Assembly: GCF_900100945.1 (NCBI RefSeq)
Contig: NZ_FNCG01000016.1
Span: forward strand, 1 to 64,000
DNA: 64,000 bases
Direction of reading: 5' to 3'
Source of the DNA: Mucilaginibacter gossypii
Lineage (GTDB): Bacteria; Bacteroidota; Bacteroidia; Sphingobacteriales; Sphingobacteriaceae
A model generated the notes under the pieces. It saw nothing but the letters and a program-made list of their open reading frames with translations. It was not told the origin of the DNA and searched no databases. How positions within the stretch are numbered: position 1 is the first letter of the stretch; each line of letters opens with the position of its first letter. Shown here piece by piece: positions 17,377 through 25,440 of the stretch. Made by a program: the position numbers and the translations under genes.

Positions 17377-18321
17377 TTATTGAAATACCAACACCACTTT
17401 CCCAACCGTTCTCCCACTTTCTAACTGCAAATGCGCATCGGCCATTTGCTCAAACGGAAATACTTTGGATACGTGCGATTTAATGATCCCTTTTTGCAGT
17501 AATCCCGCAATGGTGGCCATATTTTCAGCATTGGGTTTTACCCTGGTGTTGTGGCCATTGATGCCCAGCGCGTTGGCTTTGGGGGTAACGGTTTCGTTCA
17601 TGCCGGAAACGATGCTTATAATGGTGCCGCCTTTTTTCATCACCTGCAGCGAGCGGTCAATGTATTCGCCGCCAATGGTGTCAAGCACAAAATCGATATT
17701 GCCGGTAGCGGTTTCAAAGGGCTGCGCTTTATAGTCGATATGCTCATCGGCACCAAGGCCCAACACAAAATCGCGGTTGGCAGCCGAGGAAGTGGCGATA
17801 ACATAGGCGCCCAAATGTTTAGCTATCTGCACAGCATAATGACCAACCCCGCCGGATGCGGCATGGATCAGTACCCGGTCGCCGGGTTTAACAGGTGCAT
17901 TGGTGTGGAAAGCCTGCCAGGCAGTAAGCGCGGCAAGTGTAGCTGCGGCGGCCTCCTCATGACTGACGCCGGCTGGTTTCAGTGCAAGCTCATTAGCTTT
18001 GGCCTTAACATATTCGGCATAGGCTTTACCGGTTTTGGGGAAATCTATCATGGCAAAAACCTCGTCGCCGGGTTTAAAACCGGTAACATCCGCGCCCACT
18101 TCGGTGATCTCGCCCGAAATATCCCAGCCCAAAATAATCGGCGACTCGTCCTTAATAAGCCCTGCAACGCCTTTCCCCGAGCGGGTTTTAACATCCACAG
18201 GGTTTATGCTGATGGCTTTCAGTTTTACCAGCACTTCATCGGTAGCTATGGTTGGTACAGGGATTTCGGCAGGCACCAGGTTTTCAACCCCGCCAAAGTC
18301 TTTTAAAATTATTGCTTTCAT
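17377..18321 (-). CDS. Zinc-less NADP-dependent alcohol dehydrogenase / quinone oxidoreductase (MDR superfamily)
   Basis: 314 aa. The N-terminal GroES-like domain begins MKAIILKDFGGVENL, with LKAISINPVDVKTRSG. The nucleotide-binding motif VLIHAASGGVGHYAVQIAKHLGA (AxxGGVG) is near residue 145. It lacks the Cys/His ligands of zinc alcohol dehydrogenases, matching the quinone-oxidoreductase branch. Short length is normal for this branch. It is bracketed on both sides by copies of a long dispersed repeat and is a single transcription unit. Confidence 0.92.
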   Translation of the reverse strand: MKAIILKDFGGVENLVPAEIPVPTIATDEVLVKLKAISINPVDVKTRSGKGVAGLIKDESPIILGWDISGEITEVGADVTGFKPGDEVFAMIDFPKTGKAYAEYVKAKANELALKPAGVSHEEAAAATLAALTAWQAFHTNAPVKPGDRVLIHAASGGVGHYAVQIAKHLGAYVIATSSAANRDFVLGLGADEHIDYKAQPFETATGNIDFVLDTIGGEYIDRSLQVMKKGGTIISIVSGMNETVTPKANALGINGHNTRVKPNAENMATIAGLLQKGIIKSHVSKVFPFEQMADAHLQLESGRTVGKVVLVFQ

Positions 18322-18786
18322 GGGTGATGCGTTTTATAGGGTTAAAGTTATGTCACTATCAATAAAAAACGGGCATAAATGGGATATAATTTGGCGTTGC
18401 GCTTATATCCGACCCCAACTCCATGTTTTAGTAGGATGGTGATAGGCGTTGGGTAAATGGGTATACATCATCAGGTTTAAACATTGTTGTACTGACCTAC
18501 ATCGTCGCCCTCTTGGCCGGGCGGAGGACTTTACTTTACCTTAGATGCAAAGTAACCAAACATCAAGACAAAAAAATGCTTCCTCCCACGGGCCATACTC
18601 CCAGGCCCGCTTTTTTGTCGGGCCGACGCGCTTTTATTTGGAGTATTGTGATAGCCCTTGTTCCCTATTAAGCATTCCGCTTTTATCTTATTTCCCGGCT
18701 TTTGTTGTCTCGCATCCTTGATCTTATTGTCTTACTTCTTGATTCTAACAGTCTTGTTTCTTCTTGCAAAGCCTTATCTTAGAAAC
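18322..18786. repeat. 465-bp intergenic region with copy B of the long dispersed repeat
   Basis: 18500-18642 repeats copy A in order: CATCGTCGCCCTCTTGGCCG, AAGTAACCAAA, CAAGACAAAAAAATGCTTCC, GGCCATACTCCCAGGCCCGC and TTTTTTGTCGG. The last part could fold into a GGGCC-stem hairpin. The remainder upstream of the Nudix gene carries a promoter-like TTG (18754-18756), 18 bases, TATCTTAG (18775-18782). Confidence 0.7.
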
Positions 18787-19182
18787 GTGATCAAAGTAAC
18801 ATGCGCTATTATTGTTAATGCCAACGGACTTGTATTTGCCGCCCAGCGGAGCGCAACCATGAGCCTGCCTTTAAAATGGGAGTTCCCCGGCGGTAAAATT
18901 GAACCCGGCGAAACCGCCGAAGCCAGCCTCATCCGCGAGATTAAGGAGGAGCTTCATGTGGATGTTGAAATTTTGAAGGCCCTGCCCGTCAATACGCACC
19001 AGTATCCCAATGTTAGCATACAACTGATTCCCTTTGTTTGTAGAATTACTTCTGGGCAGATTGTGTTAAAAGAGCATTTTGATTTTAAGTGGCTGCATAA
19101 AGATGAATTATTAGCTTTGGATTGGGCGGAGGCGGATGTGGCCGTGGTTGAATATTATATAGAATACAATAATATTAACTAA
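18787..19182 (+). CDS. Nudix hydrolase, 8-oxo-dGTP diphosphatase (MutT-like)
   Basis: 131 aa. The Nudix box GGKIEPGETAEASLIREIKEEL (GX5EX7REUXEEXGU, with Leu at the last Gly position) starts near residue 37, and WEFPGGKIE plus FKWLHKDEL match MutT-type (d)CTP/8-oxo-dGTP pyrophosphohydrolases. The frame continues upstream to 18658 through promoter and repeat DNA. The GTG at 18787 (VIKVTCAIIV) is the family start and lies 5 bases after a -7-like TATCTTAG, so the mRNA may be nearly leaderless. It probably sanitises oxidised nucleotides. Confidence 0.88.
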   Translation: MIKVTCAIIVNANGLVFAAQRSATMSLPLKWEFPGGKIEPGETAEASLIREIKEELHVDVEILKALPVNTHQYPNVSIQLIPFVCRITSGQIVLKEHFDFKWLHKDELLALDWAEADVAVVEYYIEYNNIN

Positions 19183-19309
19183 TTTATCTTAAGAGATAAT
19201 GCAAAACACATAATTCTATTGTGCCTATAGTCCCAACACATTTTTTTGATATTAGAATTAACTGATAATACTTATTGTTATATTGGCGAAATAACCGCCA
19301 ACCTCAATT

Positions 19310-19918
19310 ATGCGTGCTATTGATGGAATTAAATCCAGCATAAGAAATAAAGATCACATAAATGCTATAGCAAGAAAGCTATATTTATCTCATTATACGG
19401 AGATTTTTAAAGATAATGGAGACAAGGAGTTTTATATTAAAGATAAAATTGCTGCAGAATTCGACGTTCCATTTTCAAGCATTGCAGTTTCAGGATCAAG
19501 TAAAACTGGAATAAGTTTTTTTAAAGAGAAGTTATTTGTTCCAGGAGACTCGGATTTAGACATTGCTATCATTAGCCTTCCATTATTCAACAGATTTTCA
19601 GAAGTTGTTAACGATGTGTCAAAAGGTTACAGTGATTTTTCTGCCTTTCCTCTATACAGAGGCCGCTCCTCAATGAACCAGTTTAAATTTAACTTTATGA
19701 GAGGATATATTAATCCAGTCTTTATGCCGGATTGCGATTATAAGTATTGGCTCATCGATTTTTTCAATTCACTGTCGAACGAGCATTTTGATTTGTTCAA
19801 AAACATAACCGGTTGTATTTATGCTTCAGAATACTTTTTTGAATTTAAACAAGCTGAAAGCATTGAACTATATTTAAGAAATACAGAAAAATATGATAAA
19901 ATATCAAGTAAGGTCTAA
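19310..19918 (+). CDS. Nucleotidyltransferase-fold protein, candidate defence or toxin component
   Basis: 202 aa. VSGSSKTGISFF (about 62) and PGDSDLDIAIISL (about 79) give the GS...DxD core of the polymerase-beta nucleotidyltransferase fold. The GS-to-DxD distance (about 18) is longer than usual. The strand that should bring the third carboxylate (NQFKFNFMRGY) has no Asp or Glu, so catalysis is uncertain. The C-terminus is helical. The gene is AT-rich relative to its neighbours and overlaps the DUF262 gene by 26 bp, implying translational coupling. I do not recognise a characterised homologue. Confidence 0.65.
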   Translation: MRAIDGIKSSIRNKDHINAIARKLYLSHYTEIFKDNGDKEFYIKDKIAAEFDVPFSSIAVSGSSKTGISFFKEKLFVPGDSDLDIAIISLPLFNRFSEVVNDVSKGYSDFSAFPLYRGRSSMNQFKFNFMRGYINPVFMPDCDYKYWLIDFFNSLSNEHFDLFKNITGCIYASEYFFEFKQAESIELYLRNTEKYDKISSKV

Positions 19919-20966
19919 AGAGCTTATAGACGTTGTAAACGAAATTAAAAGCAGGAGACTTATAATGTCACCTTACTTTCAACGTAATTTAGTATGGCGA
20001 CAAATTCATAAGATTGATTTTATAAAAACAATTTTATTAGGGTATCCTTTCCCCCAAATTTTTATCGCTAAAGGAAGCATTGATTTAAATACAATGTCCA
20101 CAACTTCATGTATTGTTGACGGTCAACAAAGAATGAATGCAATTATCGAATATGTGAAAGGGGAATTTAAAGTTGAAGGCAAGACCTTTGGTGAGTTGGA
20201 TCCAAATATAAAGGAAGCTTTTCTTAAATACCAAGTTCCAATTATTGATTTAGACATTAACAATGATGCACCCGAAATAATAGAAATATTTCAGAGATTA
20301 AACAGAACTTTTTACTCATTATCGGCAATTGAAAAGTTATCTACTGAATATGCTCCTTCTGAATTCATGTTGCTTGCGAAACTGCTCACAAACGAGATAA
20401 AGTTTAATAAGGACGATGAAGATGATGACATTGATATTCCGCTTCAATTTGACCCAACAATACCGAATTCATTCATTGAATGGTCTAAAAGTGTAAAAGT
20501 TAAACACTATAATGAGTTAATTCTAAACGAGGGGATTTTCACTCCTTATGAATTGACGAGACAAGTGCATTTGATGTTTACGTTAAATATACTTGCTACC
20601 TTTACTGGTGATTTTTATAACAGAAACGAGTTTGTCACAAGGTATTTAAATGAATATTCCGAATCTTATGAAAAGAAAAACCTTGCTTTAGAATGTCTCG
20701 AACGAGCAGCAAATAAAATACTAAAGCTTAAACTGAAGAAAAAATCTTATTGGCTAAATAAGGCCAACGCTTTTTCTTTAATTAGCTTATTTGCAAAAAA
20801 CATCGATGTTGTTGAAAAACTCGATGAAAAATCACTGAAAGAAAAACTGGATAATTTCGAAAATAATACGCCGGCTGACTATAAATTGGCGGCAAAAGAA
20901 GCTGTTAATAATAAAAGAGAAAGATTATTACGAAACCAATATCTTAAGTCAATTCTTCTCGAATAA
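19893..20966 (+). CDS. DUF262 domain protein (GmrS-like, ParB/Srx fold)
   Basis: 357 aa. The DUF262 signature is complete: SPYFQRNLVWRQIHKIDFI (about 25), IVDGQQRMNAIIEYVKGEF (about 73) and EIFQRLNRTFYSLSAIEKL (about 128), the nucleotide-binding part of GmrSD-type type IV restriction enzymes. The DUF1524 HNH nuclease domain usually fused at the C-terminus is absent; the C-terminal 200 residues are helical and Lys-rich. The ATG lies inside the end of the nucleotidyltransferase gene. An HNH nuclease gene begins 9 bp downstream, which could supply the missing activity in trans. Low GC suggests acquisition by transfer. Confidence 0.85.
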   Translation: MIKYQVRSKELIDVVNEIKSRRLIMSPYFQRNLVWRQIHKIDFIKTILLGYPFPQIFIAKGSIDLNTMSTTSCIVDGQQRMNAIIEYVKGEFKVEGKTFGELDPNIKEAFLKYQVPIIDLDINNDAPEIIEIFQRLNRTFYSLSAIEKLSTEYAPSEFMLLAKLLTNEIKFNKDDEDDDIDIPLQFDPTIPNSFIEWSKSVKVKHYNELILNEGIFTPYELTRQVHLMFTLNILATFTGDFYNRNEFVTRYLNEYSESYEKKNLALECLERAANKILKLKLKKKSYWLNKANAFSLISLFAKNIDVVEKLDEKSLKEKLDNFENNTPADYKLAAKEAVNNKRERLLRNQYLKSILLE

Positions 20967-20975
20967 TTTTTAACC

Positions 20976-21752
20976 ATGAAACAAGGCCAAACACTCTGGA
21001 CAAAAGATGAGCTAACATTAGCCATCAACCTGTACACCAAATTGCTATTTGGCCAAATTCATCAAGGCAATCCTTTAATTATAGAACTTGCCGGTTTAAT
21101 AGGCAGAACGCCGGGCTCGGTGGCTTTAAAGTTGGTGAACTTCGCAAGTTTAGATCCTGGTTTAAAACAGCGGAGTATTAAAGGCATGAGTAATGCCAGT
21201 AAGCTGGACAAGGAGGTTTGGGACGAGTACATGCACCGCTGGGATGAAAAATATATGGAAGGTGAAGTATTGCTGGCCCAAAAGAAGCATACAACTGTAG
21301 AGAAGTTATATGCCATTAACCTTGATGAATACAAGGAAAATGAAGGGCGGGAAGTTACACGGTCGGTTAAGGTGCGTTTAAATCAATCTATTTTCAGGGG
21401 AGCGGTACTTTCCAATTATAATAACCAATGTTGTATTACCGGCATCGCCATTCCAAGCTTGTTGGTCGCAAGTCACATAGCACCGTGGAGTAAAGACGAG
21501 GGCAATCGGCTAAATCCTCAAAATGGTTTCGCCTTAAACGCGCTGCATGATAAAGCTTTTGATAGGCACATGATAACCGTTACAGAAGATTTTAGGATCA
21601 AAGTTTCTCCCAAGTTTTATACTCAAAAAAACACACCGGCTATCAAACAAAACTTTATCGATATAGATGGCAAGTCGCTCCTTGAACCCAAGAAGTTTTA
21701 TCCCAAAGCGGAGTTTTTAAAATTGCATAACGAGATTTTCGCAAGCCTGTAA
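20976..21752 (+). CDS. HNH endonuclease (HNH_2 type)
   Basis: 258 aa. The C-terminal half carries CCITGIAIPSLLVASHIAPW (about 150-170), then NPQNGFALNALHDKAFDRHM, which together form the beta-beta-alpha-metal HNH site of the HNH_2 restriction-like family. The N-terminal 130 residues (WTKDELTLAINLYTKL, GRTPGSVALKLVNFASLDPG) look like a DNA-binding Myb/SANT-like helical module. It is 9 bp after the DUF262 gene, and its base composition is closer to the chromosome than that of its two upstream partners, so the module may be composite. Confidence 0.85.
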   Translation: MKQGQTLWTKDELTLAINLYTKLLFGQIHQGNPLIIELAGLIGRTPGSVALKLVNFASLDPGLKQRSIKGMSNASKLDKEVWDEYMHRWDEKYMEGEVLLAQKKHTTVEKLYAINLDEYKENEGREVTRSVKVRLNQSIFRGAVLSNYNNQCCITGIAIPSLLVASHIAPWSKDEGNRLNPQNGFALNALHDKAFDRHMITVTEDFRIKVSPKFYTQKNTPAIKQNFIDIDGKSLLEPKKFYPKAEFLKLHNEIFASL

Positions 21753-21804
21753 AAGTTCACTTATCTCCGATTGACAAACGCCATCATACGGCATAACTTG
21801 CCGG

Positions 21805-22122
21805 ATGCCCAATATTAAATTCAATTACCTCTACCGTGATGGCGGCAACTATAAAAACTTCAACAGCATTGTTTTTAACAACCCGCAAAATATACTGTTA
21901 CCGGCATTAGAAGAATTGATCCGCTCCAAACTCATATCCCAACACTGGTTTTATGCCGATCAATGGCAGGTAGCCGATCTCCATTTCGACTCATGGGATA
22001 ACGAACTTGATCATACCTTCCACGAATTTGAAAGTGTGGAGTATACAAATGAGGCAGCTGATAGTGGAATGGATTTGGCTTCGTTTATGTGCATTCTTCA
22101 AACGGTTGCAAATATCACATAG
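21805..22122 (+). CDS. Conserved hypothetical protein, 105 aa
   Basis: MPNIKFNYLYRDGGNYKNFN at the start, then ALEELIRSKLISQHWFYADQWQVADLHFDSWDNELDHTFHEFESVEY. It is a small acidic alpha/beta protein rich in aromatic residues with no signal peptide or membrane segment. It follows the HNH gene by 52 bp on the same strand and is followed by a hairpin terminator, so it may be the last gene of the island. I do not recognise a function. Confidence 0.7.
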   Translation: MPNIKFNYLYRDGGNYKNFNSIVFNNPQNILLPALEELIRSKLISQHWFYADQWQVADLHFDSWDNELDHTFHEFESVEYTNEAADSGMDLASFMCILQTVANIT

Positions 22123-22127
22123 TCGCT

Positions 22128-22157
22128 AACCATTTTGCCGACATCAGCAAAATGGTT
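22128..22157 (+). terminator. Terminator hairpin after the island
   Basis: AACCATTTTGC and GCAAAATGGTT form a perfect 11-bp stem with an 8-base loop, six bases after the stop of the 105-aa gene. The T-tract is weak (ATTATAAA). Confidence 0.6.
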
Positions 22158-22501
22158 ATTATAAAATAGTACTTAACCCCACACAAATGGTGGCGCTATA
22201 TTGTCAGCATCCCAACCACCCCGCATCGCCTCAAGCCATTTTCGTTAAAAAACATCAAAAAAACACCAAAAAAATCCTTCTGCCGGCGCTGCCTCAACTA
22301 AGACTATATTTTACTCCTAAAAGTTTTAGTAATTGACTGTCAGTGTTTTGTCATTGTTTCAGTCGAAATATTAATTATTTGACTATCAGTATGTTTCATA
22401 AAAAAGATGTTCCGCGTTTTCACACTCAAAAAATGGAACACGCTTATTTTCGCAAAAACGGGCGGTGTGCTTTCTTCATTTTTTCGTGGGGAATCAAAAA
22501 A
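22158..22501. other. AT-rich intergenic stretch with repeated TTGACTxTCAGT motifs
   Basis: TTGACTGTCAGTGTT (22333) and TTGACTATCAGTATG (22379) are near-identical motifs 46 bp apart, each containing an ACTGTCAGT-like palindrome. GTTCCGCGTTTTCACA and GGAACACGCTTATTTTCGC follow. The short open frame here (22343-22543) overlaps these motifs and the promoter, so I do not call it a gene. The motifs may be regulatory or a trace of an integration site. Confidence 0.4.
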
Positions 22502-22532
22502 TTGGGACACCCCATTTTTTTACTTATATTTG
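22502..22532 (+). promoter_or_regulatory. Full-consensus Bacteroidota promoter upstream of the sigma/anti-sigma operon
   Basis: TTG at 22502-22504, 20-base spacer, TATATTTG at 22525-22532. Both elements and the spacing match the -33/-7 consensus. Transcription would start around 22538 and leave a 5' leader of about 130 bases before the ATG at 22674. Confidence 0.75.
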
Positions 22533-22673
22533 AAATTATATAATACATATAGGCATAGTAGTAATTTAATTAATCGAACAAAATAATGCAAAGGCATAGG
22601 GGTAAAAGTTTAGAGTGTTGTAATAAAGTAAACGCGTTAAAAGCTTTATTCAATCACTTTAAAATGACAACCC

Positions 22674-23357
22674 ATGATACCCGCTTTAATAATTTGGTTA
22701 TTTAAAAAATATATCCGGCCTGCCCTTCAAAATAAAACTTTCCCAACGTTCAATATCTTCGGTCCGCTAAAATGGGCGGCTATGGTGGTGGCCTTGCTAT
22801 GCCTCGCTGTGGGCGCCCTGGCACAGGAGCAAACGGTTAAATACAATGTGCTGCACAGCGGCAAAGTGGTTGGCCACATGAACCTGTATCAAAAGCGCCA
22901 GGGCGATGAGCTGTACCTTAAAATGATCTCCGAAGTTAAAATGCGCTTTATTTTCAGCATCAAGGTGGAGATCCAGGAGGAGAGCACTTTTAATAATGGC
23001 AAGCTCATCAGTTCGCAGGTGTGCAGAAATGTCAATGGTTCAGAAAAATGCAACCGCCAAACCAAAGCCGTGGCCTCAGGCTACCAAACCACCGCCGAAG
23101 GCAAATGCGGAAAAACGGTTGATCAAAAGCAAATAGCCGCCAACCTCATGCTGCTATACTGCCACGAGCCTGCAGACCAGGCGCAGGTGTACTCGGATAA
23201 CTTTCAGCAGTTTCTGCAGGTTAAACAGGTGAGCCCGCATGTATACCGTATTGATCTGCCCGATGGTAATTACAATTTCTACAGCTATACCAATGGTGTG
23301 TGCAGCAAGGTGGATATTCATCATTCGTTATACACTATCCAGATCCAACTGGCCTGA
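22674..23357 (+). CDS. Secreted DUF6134-like protein
   Basis: 227 aa. A hydrophobic segment (KWAAMVVALLCLAVGALAQ, about 33-51) ends like a signal peptide, so translation could instead start at the ATG at 22782. The mature part is a beta-rich domain (VKYNVLHSGKVVGHMNLYQK, VEIQEESTFNNGKLISSQV) that resembles DUF6134. The protein is probably periplasmic or surface exposed. It is the first gene of an operon: the ECF sigma factor begins 23 bp downstream. A structural gene ahead of its own sigma/anti-sigma pair is unusual. Confidence 0.7.
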   Translation: MIPALIIWLFKKYIRPALQNKTFPTFNIFGPLKWAAMVVALLCLAVGALAQEQTVKYNVLHSGKVVGHMNLYQKRQGDELYLKMISEVKMRFIFSIKVEIQEESTFNNGKLISSQVCRNVNGSEKCNRQTKAVASGYQTTAEGKCGKTVDQKQIAANLMLLYCHEPADQAQVYSDNFQQFLQVKQVSPHVYRIDLPDGNYNFYSYTNGVCSKVDIHHSLYTIQIQLA

Positions 23358-23380
23358 TTTATTTTTAACATTTGGGTACT

Positions 23381-24019
23381 ATGAATTTAACGGCCAAACA
23401 AGCTATCTTTAGCGCTAACATCTACACCTTAAAAGTGGAATACAGCGATAGCACGGCCATTGGTTTAATTAAACAAGGAAGCCAGAAAGCTTTTGAGCGG
23501 CTTTTTAAAGATCACTTTAAAAGTCTGCACGCCTATGCCTACACTTTTTTAAAGGATGATGAAATGGCCGAAGAGATAGTACAAAACGTATTTTGCCGCA
23601 TTTGGGAAAAACGCGATCAGCTTAAAACCGATGGCAGTATCAAGGCTTATCTGTACCGATCTGTACATAACGAAAGTTTGAACTATTTAAAGCACCAGAA
23701 GGTACGTGCCAATTTCGGCGTTTATTATGCCGATGAAATGGAGCAGGTTGGCAACGATGATTCGGCCTCAAAGAAGCTGCTTACGGCCGAGCTGCAAAAG
23801 CATATTGAAAAAGCCCTGAGCGAACTGCCCGAGCAATGCCGCATCATTTTTCAGCTGAGCAGGTTTGAGCAGCTTAAATATCAGCAAATTGCCGATCATA
23901 TGGGTCTTTCGATCAAAACCATCGAAAACCAGATGGGCAAAGCGCTGCGGGTAATGCGCCAAAAATTGGCTGAGTTTTTACCCATTATTTTATTGTTATT
24001 TATTAATTGGTTTGTATGA
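23381..24019 (+). CDS. ECF RNA polymerase sigma factor (FecI-like, Bacteroidetes type)
   Basis: 212 aa. Sigma region 2 is FERLFKDHFKSLHAYAYTFLKDDEMAEEIVQNVFCRIWEKRD. Region 4 is ALSELPEQCRIIFQLSRFEQLKYQQIADHMGLSIKTIENQMGKAL. The C-terminus ends with a hydrophobic stretch (LAEFLPIILLLFINWFV), common in Bacteroidota members. The ATG at 23381 is preferred over a TTG three codons upstream. Its TGA overlaps the ATG of the FecR gene, so the pair is translationally coupled. Activity is probably held by FecR until a surface signal arrives. Confidence 0.93.
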   Translation: MNLTAKQAIFSANIYTLKVEYSDSTAIGLIKQGSQKAFERLFKDHFKSLHAYAYTFLKDDEMAEEIVQNVFCRIWEKRDQLKTDGSIKAYLYRSVHNESLNYLKHQKVRANFGVYYADEMEQVGNDDSASKKLLTAELQKHIEKALSELPEQCRIIFQLSRFEQLKYQQIADHMGLSIKTIENQMGKALRVMRQKLAEFLPIILLLFINWFV

Positions 24020-25008
24020 GCTATACCGGTATGCCCATAGATGATGATTTGCTGGTGAAATACCTGGTTGGCGAAGCCACGCCCGCCGAGGTTGAAGCTA
24101 TACAGAACTGGATTGCCGCTTCGCCTGCTAACAGACAGGAATATGATAATTTTAAACTGATCTGGGATGAGAGCCAATATATAGCCTCAACCAAAAATTT
24201 GGATGAGGATGCCTCCTACTTCCGCCTGCAAAAAAGGCTGAATAATACCGGCCCGGCTACAGCTAAACCGGCACCAGTGCGTAAAATGAAAGCCAGCTGG
24301 TGGGTAGGCATTGCGGCATCATTGCTGTTAGTTTGCACCGTGACCTGGTTAACTATAAGCCATTATTACGATAACCGGAACATTGCTTTTATCAAAGTAG
24401 AAAGCGAAGCTAAAACCCGCGAGCAAACCCTGCCCGATGGTTCGATAGTTACCATGAACAGCCATAGTACGCTTATTTACCCTGAAAAGTTTACAGGCAA
24501 AATCCGTCCGGTTACTATGCTGGGCGAGGCTTTCTTTAAAGTAACACCCGATAAAACAAAACCTTTTATAATTAGGGTGAACGGTGTAACGGTTAGGGTG
24601 GTTGGCACGTCATTCAATGTAAAAAGCCGCGATGGCAAAACGCAGGTGATTGTTGAAACGGGCATTGTTAACGTAAGCGAGAAAAACAAAAATGTAAACC
24701 TCAATCCCGGCGAAAAGGTACTGGTTACCGGCAAAGATGGCCTGCAGGCTAAGGAAAGCATAAAAGGGCGTTTATATAATTACTATGCAACCCATGAACT
24801 GCTTTGCGATGAAACCCCGCTAAATGAGCTGGTTGGCTCATTAAATGAAGTGTACGGGGCTCACATAGTTATCGGTAATAAAGCCATTGCTAACCTGCCT
24901 ATCACTACGGTGTTTAAAGATCAGTCGTTAGATCAGGTGTTGGTTGTGATCTCCGAAACGTTCAAGATCAAAGTGGAGCGCGGGAAAAAGGGGATTGTGT
25001 TGAAGTAA
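24016..25008 (+). CDS. FecR family anti-sigma factor
   Basis: 330 aa. The cytoplasmic N-terminus (DDDLLVKYLVGEATPAEVEAIQNWIA) is the sigma-binding domain. A single membrane span follows (WWVGIAASLLLVCTVTWL, about 92-110). The periplasmic FecR domain carries LPDGSIVTMNSHSTLIYPEKF, GEAFFKVTPDKTKPFIIRV and VRVVGTSFNV, followed by DUF4974 (CDETPLNELVGSLNEVYGAHI) at the C-terminus. The start ATG (24016) overlaps the sigma TGA. It transduces an envelope signal to the sigma factor. Confidence 0.94.
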   Translation: MSYTGMPIDDDLLVKYLVGEATPAEVEAIQNWIAASPANRQEYDNFKLIWDESQYIASTKNLDEDASYFRLQKRLNNTGPATAKPAPVRKMKASWWVGIAASLLLVCTVTWLTISHYYDNRNIAFIKVESEAKTREQTLPDGSIVTMNSHSTLIYPEKFTGKIRPVTMLGEAFFKVTPDKTKPFIIRVNGVTVRVVGTSFNVKSRDGKTQVIVETGIVNVSEKNKNVNLNPGEKVLVTGKDGLQAKESIKGRLYNYYATHELLCDETPLNELVGSLNEVYGAHIVIGNKAIANLPITTVFKDQSLDQVLVVISETFKIKVERGKKGIVLK

Positions 25009-25440
25009 GGGATTGTATGCAGTGGCCAGTCATCCTGAGTAAATTAAATCCGGAGGCCTCTGAAGTGAAATGACATTTACACTACCCGTCATCCCGAATT
25101 TATTTCGGGATCCCACGCGCTGAGCGGCTATGCAAGCGGCCTTGCATGTGGGGTGCTGAAACAAGTTCAGCATGACTGTATTTTTTATTATGTCATGGAT
25201 AGCCTGTCGAAGGACGCGCGTAGAGGCCCAGCCCACCATGCTTCGACGGAGCTCAGCATGACATCCCTTTAAAAGCGTCATTGCGAGGCACGAAGCAATC
25301 CCCGATTAGCAGATCGGCCATGTAAACCGCTCTGTACAGTTAGGGATTGCTTCGTGCCTCGCAATGACGTGGTGGAGTAATTGGCTACGAGATTGCCACG
25401 CTGCACTCGCAATAACATGGTTTATTAGAATACTATTTTT
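25009..25440. repeat. 432-bp intergenic region with two dispersed repeat families
   Basis: 25192-25262 is copy 2 of the GTCATGxxTAGC family, with a partial GCTGAAACAAGTTCAGCATG at 25155-25174. 25277-25368 is a full GTCATTGCGAGGCACGAAGC...CGCAATGAC inverted repeat, followed by a half-copy at 25388-25415. It separates the FecR gene from the STN-domain gene; a promoter for the latter is not obvious. The minus-strand frame at 25030-25281 is repeat sequence. Confidence 0.75.

Noticed and set aside
17551..18306. 251-codon plus-strand frame opposite the MDR oxidoreductase
   Set aside because: Shadow of the clear MDR gene on the minus strand, produced by codon bias; no domain.
22343..22543. 66-codon plus-strand frame before the DUF6134-like gene
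   Set aside because: It overlaps the consensus promoter (22502-22532) and the TTGACT motifs, and has no recognisable features.
25030..25281. Minus-strand 83-codon frame after FecR
   Set aside because: It lies across the dispersed palindromic repeat and encodes repeat sequence only.
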